DNA of 23,853 bases from an uncultured Collinsella sp. (GTDB lineage Bacteria; Actinomycetota; Coriobacteriia; Coriobacteriales; Coriobacteriaceae), in assembly GCA_900552395.1 (NCBI GenBank), contig URZJ01000008.1:1-23853 (forward strand). The letters are read 5' to 3'. The notes beneath the pieces were generated by a model. That model searched no databases. It was given only the letters and a program-made list of their open reading frames with translations, and was not told the DNA's origin. A program made the position numbers and the translations under genes. Shown here one piece after another: positions 17,782-23,853 of this stretch (positions are counted from its first letter, which is position 1; each line of letters starts with the position of its first letter).

Positions 17782-18576
17782 TTAGGAGAGACTCTCCAGC
17801 ACGCGACGGAGCTCCTGCTGGACGGCGTGGTCGCGGTTACAACCCACCACGCGATCGGCCACCGCCTTAAGCGCGGGGCGCGCGTTTTCCATCGCGCAGC
17901 CCGTGCCGACAAAGCGAATGATCTCGTAGTCGTTCATCGAGTCGCCAAACGCCATGACCTCGTCGCGACCAATGCCGTAATGCTCCGCGAGCTGCGCGAT
18001 ACCCGAGGCCTTCGACACACCGGGCTGCATGGCATCGATCCACGCGTTGCCCGAAGGCGCAAAAGTAAAGAGCTGACCAAGTTCGCGCTGTAGCACGTAC
18101 GCACTGTCCATAACCGCACTGTCGTCGCAAAAGATACTCGCTTTGATGATATTTACGCTGGGATCGGGCAGCTCCCAAATACGCTCGGCATTGGGAAGGT
18201 CCTTATCGACCTCACGCACGAACTTGCACTCGTCATCGAGCAGGAAGGACTTGGTTCGGTCAAAGAGCGCAAGATGCAGATTGGGAAACGTCCTGACGGC
18301 TTGGGCGAGCCTTCGAATCGCCAGGTGGGAATACACCTCACGGTCTACCATCTTACCGTCGGCGTAGACTTGGGCGCCGTTAGCGGCGACAAAGTCCATC
18401 TTGTCGCGAACGGGCGCAAAGAACTCGCACAGGCGATCGTAGCGACGACCTGACGATGCGGCGAAATGCACGCCATGCTCGTGTAGCGCCAGAATCAGTT
18501 CGTAGGTCTCGGGAGGCACCTGGCCGTTTTCGTCAAGCAGTGTGCCGTCCATATCGGATGCAATCAGTTTAAACAT
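17782..18576 (-). CDS. HAD-superfamily hydrolase, Cof/IIB type (2)
   Basis: A 264-residue Cof-type phosphatase, related to but clearly different from the HAD protein at 16821-17663. Motif I is ASDMDGTLLD (D8, D10), motif II SSGRRYD, the lysine motif is probably in GVSKASGIAQL, and motif IV is AFGDSMNDYEII. The substrate is not deducible. The ATG at 18574-18576 has AAGGGAG seven bases upstream, but that Shine-Dalgarno sequence lies inside the 3' arm of a long hairpin (18582-18643). The gene is convergent with HAD 1 and flanked by the inverted 29-bp repeats. The stop is TAA. Confidence 0.92.
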   Translation of the reverse strand: MFKLIASDMDGTLLDENGQVPPETYELILALHEHGVHFAASSGRRYDRLCEFFAPVRDKMDFVAANGAQVYADGKMVDREVYSHLAIRRLAQAVRTFPNLHLALFDRTKSFLLDDECKFVREVDKDLPNAERIWELPDPSVNIIKASIFCDDSAVMDSAYVLQRELGQLFTFAPSGNAWIDAMQPGVSKASGIAQLAEHYGIGRDEVMAFGDSMNDYEIIRFVGTGCAMENARPALKAVADRVVGCNRDHAVQQELRRVLESLS

Positions 18577-18578
18577 AG

Positions 18579-18643
18579 AAAAGCTCCCTTCGGGCTTGTT
18601 GGAATCGAACGTGTATCCGATTCCAACGTACCCAAAGGGAGCT
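18579..18643 (-). promoter_or_regulatory. Long hairpin covering the Shine-Dalgarno of HAD 2, also terminator-like
   Basis: Arms at 18582-18607 and 18618-18643 pair at 22 of 26 positions around a ten-base loop; the inner ten pairs are GTTGGAATCG with CGATTCCAAC. On the minus strand the 3' arm contains AAGGGAG, the ribosome-binding site of the gene starting at 18576, and is followed by TTTTCT. It could end the upstream adenine deaminase transcript, hide the HAD start site in read-through transcripts, or both. Confidence 0.75.
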
Positions 18644-18747
18644 CAAATAAGACTCCGCGGGCGTAAACGTTACAAGGACCTGGCAAATAGCTCACACATG
18701 CCAGAGGTCTCACGGTCGCGGCGTCAGGCGACACGCCACCCCGACGG

Positions 18748-18776
18748 CTAGTCGTTTAAGAACGTCCCCGATGACT
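18748..18776 (-). repeat. 29-bp repeat, copy 2, overlapping the ade stop codon
   Basis: Reverse complement of the copy at 17673-17701 with one mismatch. On the minus strand it begins inside the TAG stop of ade (18775-18777), which is followed by TCATCGGGGACG. Together the two copies bracket about 1.05 kb holding HAD 2. Confidence 0.88.
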
Positions 18777-20589
18777 AGTCGGCGTAGGTGAAGGTGGTGA
18801 CGTCGAACATGCCCTCGGGGCGGATGCGGAGCGTCGGGATTACCGGCAGGGGCAGGAAAATGATGCCCATGATGGGGTCGAGCGGCGGCTCGATACCCAT
18901 GGCGCGCGCCTTGACCATAAAGTCGTCGTGCTGCGCGGCGACATCCTCGGCCGTGCCCTCGCACATAAGGCCACCGAGCGCCAGCGGAATGCGCGCCACG
19001 ACCTCGCCGTTGCGCACCAGCACGTGGCCGCCCTGGCCCACGGCCTCAACGGCAGCCATCATATCCGCCGCGTTGTCGCCCACCACGCACACGTTGTGCG
19101 AGTCGTGGCCAATCGTGGAGGCAATGGCGCCACCCGTGAAGCCGCGCACCCAGCCGCGACCGATATGCTTGCCAACCAAGCCCAGACCCGCGGGGCCGTC
19201 ACCGTCGGCGCCCTCGGCCTGCAGCGACACGCCGCGGCCGTGGCGCTCGATCAGCATAATGCGGCGCAGGCCCTCGGCACTCTCGGGGCGAGCCATACCT
19301 GTGATAGCCATACCCGGGATGACATCGATAACGGCCTCGCCCGGCTTAAAGGCATAGTCAAACACGTCGAGCGAAAGCTTCGGCAGCTTAACGGAGGCGC
19401 GCAGCTCATCGGCAAGGGCCGCAACCTCGGCCATTTCGGGTGCGATCTCGCCCACAAAGGTGCCGTCCTGCGCCACCAGAGCACCGGCGGCATATACTCG
19501 ATGCGGAGCCGTAGCAAACGTCAGGTCATTGAGCACCAGCAGGTCGGCACGCTTGCCCGGGGCAATCGCACCACGCAGCTCGTGCGGGTCGCGGCAGCCG
19601 TGATCCAGGCCAAACGCCTCGGCCGTGGAGAGGGACGCCATAGAGATAGCGACCACGGGGTCGATACCGGCCTCAATCGCCACGCGGCAGGCATTGTCGA
19701 TCATGCCAGTCGCAAGCGCATCGGAAGGGGCGCGGTCGTCAGTCGCAAAGCAGCAGCGACGGGCGCGCGCGGGGTTCTCCAGCAGCATCGGCGACAGATT
19801 GGCCAGGTCATGGCTGCACGTGCCCTCGCGCAGCATCACGTACATGCCACGAGACAGTTTATCGAGCGCCTCCTCGGGAATCGTCGACTCGTGATCGGCG
19901 ATAATGCCCGCCGCGGCATAGGCGTTGAGGTCCTTGCCGGCAACGAGCGGTGCATGGCCGTCGACCTGCTTGGACGGCGTCTGGTTGGCAGCATCGATGC
20001 GAGCACAGGTCTCGGGGTCGGCCATAAAGACACCCGGCAGGTTCATCATCTCGCCCAGGCCAAAAACATCGCCCGGATGCTCGGCAAAAAACGTCTGCAT
20101 GTCAGCGGCGGTAATCACAGCGCCCGCTTGCTCATCGGGCAGCGCGGGCACGCACGAGGGCATCATGTACTTGATGGAAATGGGCGCGCGGCGACCGTCC
20201 TCGATCATAAAGTGCAGGCCGTCCAGGCCCGCCACGTTGGCGATCTCGTGGCTGTCGGCAATGGCGGTGGTAGTACCGCGCGTCGCCGCCATGCGCGCAT
20301 ACTCGGCGGGGCGGATGTTCGAGGACTCAATGTGCAGATGTCCGTCGATAAAGCCGGGGGCGAGATAGCGACCCTGGCAGTCGATAACCTCGGCAGCCTC
20401 ATAGGTACCGGCGGCATCGTCGCGACCGTCGTAGAGCACGCCGGCGATCACACCGTCCTTGACGGCAACGCTGCCGGGCGCCACACGCTGGCCATACACG
20501 TCGACGATCTGCGCATTGGTAAACAGCGTGTCGACGGGCACGCGCCCCTCGGCAGCATCGATCACAGATCTCATGACCTCAACGGACAT
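18775..20589 (-). CDS. ade: Adenine deaminase
   Basis: A 604-residue amidohydrolase that converts adenine to hypoxanthine and ammonia for purine salvage. The metal-binding motif is PGFIDGHLHIESS (H84, H86), then RGTTTAIADSHEIANVAG, which is DPHEIANV in most family members. Later come KYMMPSCVPALP, the conserved ATDDRAPSD and the C-terminal adenine-deaminase domain (VKLPKLSL to the end). The length is close to the E. coli enzyme (588). The start is ATG 20587-20589, with AAAGGAG five bases before it. The reading frame happens to be open upstream into tyrS because of a frameshift there; the good ribosome-binding site, candidate promoter and leader show that ade is a separate gene. The stop (TAG) sits in a repeat. 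Confidence 0.94.
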   Translation of the reverse strand: MSVEVMRSVIDAAEGRVPVDTLFTNAQIVDVYGQRVAPGSVAVKDGVIAGVLYDGRDDAAGTYEAAEVIDCQGRYLAPGFIDGHLHIESSNIRPAEYARMAATRGTTTAIADSHEIANVAGLDGLHFMIEDGRRAPISIKYMMPSCVPALPDEQAGAVITAADMQTFFAEHPGDVFGLGEMMNLPGVFMADPETCARIDAANQTPSKQVDGHAPLVAGKDLNAYAAAGIIADHESTIPEEALDKLSRGMYVMLREGTCSHDLANLSPMLLENPARARRCCFATDDRAPSDALATGMIDNACRVAIEAGIDPVVAISMASLSTAEAFGLDHGCRDPHELRGAIAPGKRADLLVLNDLTFATAPHRVYAAGALVAQDGTFVGEIAPEMAEVAALADELRASVKLPKLSLDVFDYAFKPGEAVIDVIPGMAITGMARPESAEGLRRIMLIERHGRGVSLQAEGADGDGPAGLGLVGKHIGRGWVRGFTGGAIASTIGHDSHNVCVVGDNAADMMAAVEAVGQGGHVLVRNGEVVARIPLALGGLMCEGTAEDVAAQHDDFMVKARAMGIEPPLDPIMGIIFLPLPVIPTLRIRPEGMFDVTTFTYAD

Positions 20590-20609
20590 ACATACTCCTT
20601 TAACCGTAG

Positions 20610-20663
20610 AAAAAAGCTGCGGAGCGAACAGACCTTCACCGCAGCAAGTTAATAGCCATTGTA
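20610..20663 (-). promoter_or_regulatory. ade promoter (-10) and leader terminator/attenuator
   Basis: TACAAT on the minus strand (20658-20663) would start transcription near 20651. Six bases later GCTGCGG (20639-20645) and CCGCAGC (20616-20622) form a stem, which can extend through TGAA / TTCG. A run of six Ts (20610-20615) follows. This is a complete intrinsic terminator lying before the ade ribosome-binding site. The tyrS gene has its own terminator further upstream, so this one may control ade. The -35 is weak. Confidence 0.6.
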
Positions 20664-20720
20664 TGCCCAAACGATGGGTCGGGAATACACCCCCTCCGCT
20701 TAACGGCACACGCCGCTTGG

Positions 20721-20749
20721 CGCAATGGGGACAGGTTGCTTTGTACCAA
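20721..20749 (+). repeat. GGGGACAGGTT repeat, single arm
   Basis: Matches the right arm at 6867-6895 in core and ends: GCAATGGGGACAGGTT, then TTTG-ACCAA with a few differences. No inverted partner arm is next to it. It lies between ade and tyrS. Confidence 0.8.
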
Positions 20750-20760
20750 TGACAAGGAGT

Positions 20761-20800
20761 GTCCCAAAGTGCCGACACAAAAGGAACGTCCCCAAGTGCC
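20761..20800 (+). repeat. AAAAGGAACGTCCCC repeat
   Basis: Shares AAAAGGAACGTCCCCA with 17757-17772, and both copies end in TGCC. AAGTGCC occurs twice within it. It ends directly at the tyrS terminator stem. Confidence 0.75.
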
Positions 20801-20839
20801 AAAAAGGCCGCAGTCGGGATTCCCGGCTGCGGCCTTTTT
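20801..20839 (-). terminator. tyrS terminator
   Basis: AAAAAGGCCGCAG with a CTGCGGCCTTTTT partner forms a long GC-rich hairpin with flanking A- and T-runs, 25 bases after the true tyrS stop. Its position supports 20864 as the real end of tyrS. Confidence 0.93.
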
Positions 20840-20863
20840 GCACTTGTGAGGTCAACTCGCTCG

Positions 20864-22056
20864 TTAGACCAACTTAAAGCCCTTGCGCTTGCCCACGGAG
20901 AGGGTGTCGCCCAGTTTGAGGACGCTCGGATCGATGTTGCCTTGCCGTTGATCTTGACGCCGCCGCCGTCGATGTCGCGGCGGGCCTGACCGGCGCTGGC
21001 CGAAAGGCCCAGGTCCTTGAGCAGGCCGGCGAGGTAAATCTGGCCCTCGTCGTTGACGGTCAGCTCAACGTGCTTCTCGGGGAAGTCGGCAAGCTGGCCC
21101 TCCTTGAACACACGGTCGAACTCGGCCTGGGCCTCGTCGCCGGCGCCGGCGCCGTGGTAGGTATCGCACAGGTCGCGGCCCAGAGCGCGCTTGAGCTCGT
21201 AGGGGTCGGCAGAACCGTCGGCCAGGGCGGCGTCGATCTTGTCGACCTCGGCCGGAGCGAGCGAGCTGGCCAGACGATAGTACTTGCCGATCATCTCGTC
21301 GGGGATGGACATGGTCTTGCCGAACATATCCTTGGGAGCGTCGGTCAGGCCGATGTAGTTGCCATAGGACTTGGACATCTTGCGCACGCCGTCGGTGCCC
21401 TCGAGCAGCGGCATGGTGAGCGCAATCTGCGGCTCCATGCCCATCTTCTCCATGAGCTCGCGGCCGGCGAGCAGGTTGAAGAGCTGGTCGGTGCCGCCCA
21501 TCTCGACGTCGGCCTTGATCTGCACGGAGTCGAAGGCCTGCATCACGGGGTACAGAAACTCGTGCAGGGCAATCGGCGTCTGGGACTGGTAGCGCTTGGT
21601 AAAGTCGTCGCGCTCAAGGATGCGAGCGACGGTGAACTTGGAGCACACCTGCAGCAGGCCGGCCAGGTCCATCGACAAGATCCAGTCGCCGTTATGCACG
21701 ATGGTGGTCTTCTCGGGGTCCAGAATCTTCATGGCCTGGCTCACGTAGGTCTCGGCGTTGGCCTCGATCTGCTCCTGCGAAAGCTGCGGACGCGTGGAGT
21801 TCTTGCCCGAGGGGTCGCCGATCAGCGCGGTGCCGTTGCCGATGATGAGGGTGACGTTGTGGCCCAGGTCCTGGAACTGACGCATCTTGCGCAGGGGCAC
21901 GGCATGACCCAGGTGCAGGTCGGGGCTGGTGGGATCGACGCCGAGCTTGATGTTGAGGGGCTCGCCCTTCTCAAGCTTCTTGCGAAGGTCGGCCTCGGGG
22001 ACGATCTGCGCTGCACCCGAGGTGATGATACGCATTTGCTCGTCAACAGACAGCAT
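20864..22056 (-). CDS. tyrS: Tyrosyl-tRNA synthetase (TyrZ-like type), with a one-base frameshift near the C-terminus
   Basis: Charges tRNA-Tyr with tyrosine. The HIGH-type motif is DLHLGH (46-51), the tyrosine/ATP pocket includes GNGTALIGDPSGKNSTRP, and KMSKS is at 226-230, which marks the TyrZ-like class. A C-terminal S4 RNA-binding domain starts near residue 340. After K372 (20941) one base is missing: the next frame reads NIDPSVLKLGDTLSVGKRKG and FKLV, then TAA at 20864-20866, the normal S4 ending, for a corrected length of about 397. Uncorrected, the frame runs on for ~115 meaningless residues, through the terminator and into ade. A sequencing error in a G-run (GGCAAGG) is the simplest cause, since tyrS is normally essential. 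AGGAGG stands before the ATG. Confidence 0.92.
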
Positions 22057-22153
22057 TGGGTATCCTCCTTTTGCTATAGCACCCTCACCGGATACGGCGG
22101 TGCTGGAAGTTCATAAACCCACTAATAATAACCAAAACAGCGCGACGCGGCAC

Positions 22154-23853
22154 CTACGACAGGAAAATCCTCGTCCTGCCGCACGCGTCGATAACGACCG
22201 GCAAACGCGTGCCGTCACGTTCGACCAAAAAGCGCGCCTGCTGACGGCGCGAGCAGTCACGGCAACGGACCTGCCCCGTTGCATCCGTGGCGCAGGCGCC
22301 CTCGGCAGTCAGCAAGCAGTGCTCGCACACCATGAGCTCGGGACGGTCGGCATCGACAGGCCCCAAGACACCGGGGCAAGCGGCAAGCTCGGCAACACGC
22401 TCCGCATCATTGCCGAGCAACTCGGCCGACAAGCACACCCGCCCCGCACCGAGTCCGCGCAGCCAGGTAAGCGTGGCCCGATTGGCACAGAACACCGGCG
22501 CCGCCACGTCAAACGTTGTGCCCAGCTCGCGGGCCATCGCCACTTGTCCCAGATTGCGGCAGACGACGCGCCCGGCACGCTGCATAAGCGCCCGAGTCCG
22601 CTCGGCGTCGCCCGCGCGGCACACTTCGTCGAGCACCACCGTTGTATCGGACAGATCTCGCTCATCGCGCGGACCCACATCCATCAGCTCCCAGGCAAAG
22701 ACCATACGAGCAAAATCCTCGCGCTTTGCCGGCCCCGCCGACCCCGCCAACTCCGTCGACGCACCACCATCCACCGCAGCGTCCTCAAAGGGCAGCACCT
22801 CAACGGCACGCGCAACGGGCGCAATCGCATCCGCCTCGGCCCGCATGCGCTCCAACACCGCCGCCGTCTGATCCAACACGCCGGCGCTGCGAATCAGATA
22901 GACCTCGCAGCCCGCGCCCACCTTACGTTTGCAATGCACGACGATGCGCTCTCCCGCAGCGGCATCCACGGGGCAAGGCACCTGTGGCCAGCGCTTGGGC
23001 ACATCGGGACGCGCGTCGGCACCCGGGTAAAATCGGATTTCGAGCGTGTCGCCCGCCGCCACGGCGGCATCAAGCTCAACCGTCACCTCTTCGTGACCCA
23101 CAGCGACCAAGTGGCCCACGCGCACGCCCTGGTTGATCGCGCGCTCAAAGCTCATGAGCTCGGCACCCGAACGACCCCGCAGGTAAGCATCGGTAAACCC
23201 ACGGTTAAACGACCTTCCCAGCTCGCGTTCAAGCTCTTCCACGGCACCGGAGTCCCACGCGCCGTCGCACAGCATATCGAGTGCCCGACGCCACACCCTC
23301 ACCACGTTGAATACGTAATCGGGATTCTTCATGCGCCCCTCGATCTTGAGCGATGCCACGCCGGCGGCAACAAGCTCGGGCAGGTGCGCGATACCCAGAT
23401 AGTCACGCGGACAAAGCAGGCGGTCTCCCTCGACGGCAACAACACTCTGCCCCGCCTCGTCCACTAGGTCGTACGCCAGACGGCACGGCTGCGTGCAGTC
23501 GCCGCGCATCGCCGAGCGCCCACGCCGCAGGGCCGAGAACTCGCACGCCCCCGAATAGCCGATGCAAATCGCACCGTGGCAGAATACCTCGATGGGCACG
23601 CCCGTGGCACATAGCGCCGCAATCTCGTCGACCGTCAGCTCGCGTGCCGTCGTCACGCGCTCGACCCCCAGCTCATCGGCGGCAAGCCGCACGGCACCCT
23701 CGCTATGAGCGCCCGCCTGCGTGGACAGGTGAATCTCGACCCCGGGAATCGCCGCGCGCAGCGCGCAGGCCAACCCGGCATCGGCGACAATCAGAGCATC
23801 GGCGCCCAGCTCCAGTGCATGAGCTCCCAACGCCACCGCGTCGGACAACTCAT
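22154..23853 (-). CDS. U32-family protein (peptidase U32 / rRNA hydroxylation type), partial
   Basis: Partial: the frame is open to the right window edge, so the N-terminus (usually beginning LLAPAG) is missing; 565 residues are visible. The signature is clear: EVFCHGAICIGYSGACEFS, RSAMRGDCTQPCR and SLKIEGRMKNPDYV, with the cysteines thought to hold an iron-sulfur cluster. A C-terminal Cys-rich part (CEHCLLTAEGAC, RCRDCSRR) and PVVIDACGRTRIF end the protein. Once named collagenase-like, members such as E. coli RlhA act in hydroxylation of 23S rRNA; others hydroxylate tRNA. Which substrate applies here cannot be told. It lies 97 bases upstream of tyrS, same strand, with no clear terminator between. 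The stop is TAG. Confidence 0.9.
   Translation of the reverse strand, partial: ELSDAVALGAHALELGADALIVADAGLACALRAAIPGVEIHLSTQAGAHSEGAVRLAADELGVERVTTARELTVDEIAALCATGVPIEVFCHGAICIGYSGACEFSALRRGRSAMRGDCTQPCRLAYDLVDEAGQSVVAVEGDRLLCPRDYLGIAHLPELVAAGVASLKIEGRMKNPDYVFNVVRVWRRALDMLCDGAWDSGAVEELERELGRSFNRGFTDAYLRGRSGAELMSFERAINQGVRVGHLVAVGHEEVTVELDAAVAAGDTLEIRFYPGADARPDVPKRWPQVPCPVDAAAGERIVVHCKRKVGAGCEVYLIRSAGVLDQTAAVLERMRAEADAIAPVARAVEVLPFEDAAVDGGASTELAGSAGPAKREDFARMVFAWELMDVGPRDERDLSDTTVVLDEVCRAGDAERTRALMQRAGRVVCRNLGQVAMARELGTTFDVAAPVFCANRATLTWLRGLGAGRVCLSAELLGNDAERVAELAACPGVLGPVDADRPELMVCEHCLLTAEGACATDATGQVRCRDCSRRQQARFLVERDGTRLPVVIDACGRTRIFLS

Noticed and set aside
18582..18643. tRNA gene, because of GTTCGATTCC within the hairpin
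   Set aside because: The segment folds as one long hairpin. No acceptor stem, anticodon arm or D arm can be formed around it.
17673..18776. CRISPR array from the GTCCCC-type repeats
   Set aside because: Copies are few, irregularly spaced and in both orientations, with a gene between them; no Cas genes are present.
18928..20652. 574-residue plus-strand open frame opposite adenine deaminase
   Set aside because: Shadow frame with no domain; the minus strand encodes a clear enzyme with ribosome-binding site and motifs.
20610..20663. Purine riboswitch in front of ade
   Set aside because: The leader is too short and lacks the three-way junction and loop sequences of purine riboswitches; only a terminator hairpin is visible.
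18775..22056. A true bifunctional TyrRS-adenine deaminase
   Set aside because: The joining segment passes through a terminator, repeats and a leader. The normal TyrRS ending is present one frame away, and ade has its own ribosome-binding site and promoter candidate.
22057..22153. T-box leader upstream of tyrS
   Set aside because: Fewer than 100 bases are available, and no T-box core or antiterminator was found.
23846..23848. TTG at 23848 as the start of the U32 protein
   Set aside because: The frame stays open to the window edge, and the expected N-terminal part of the family is missing, so the real start lies outside the window.

Overview
The window looks like a chromosomal segment of a Collinsella-type member of the Coriobacteriia (high-GC Actinomycetota). 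Three things suggest this: GC-rich housekeeping genes, the protein sequences of the split transketolase, citrate synthase and tyrosyl-tRNA synthetase, and scattered intergenic repeats built on GGGGACAGGTT and GGGGACGTTC. This assignment is by resemblance only; no 16S gene or other decisive marker is present.

Layout. Positions 1-7396 are a run of minus-strand housekeeping genes: split transketolase (C-terminal subunit cut by the window edge, N-terminal subunit complete), a YitT-type membrane protein, prfB (RF2) overlapping secA by one base, and rpmE (ribosomal protein L31 with a long Ala/Glu/Lys tail). Positions 7583-14553 are an accessory island. Its minus strand carries a small secreted Cys-containing peptide, a double ABC-2 permease, an ABC ATPase and a permease-ATPase fusion. 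Diverging from the peptide gene on the plus strand are a DUF2975-like membrane protein and a YozG-like HTH regulator. The stop of the HTH gene abuts a tyrosine-recombinase remnant that has lost its N-terminal half. Positions 14880-17663 return to plus-strand core genes: ACT-domain regulator, citrate synthase and a Cof-type HAD phosphatase. Positions 17782-23853 are minus-strand: a second Cof-type HAD phosphatase, adenine deaminase, tyrosyl-tRNA synthetase with a one-base frameshift near its 3' end, and a U32-family protein cut by the window edge.

How the parts work together. The island reads as a peptide export, immunity or defence cassette. A Sec-exported peptide of about 92 mature residues, weakly like lactococcin 972, is followed by three related permease modules and two ATPase domains. 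A divergent regulator pair lies next to it, with a palindrome over the candidate regulator promoter. This is the best candidate for a little-described system here. Other points of interest are hairpins ending in T-runs directly in front of three genes (yitT, HAD, ade), inverted repeats that abut the stop codons of two genes, and an RF2 with SPT in place of SPF in a neighbourhood whose core genes never end in TGA.
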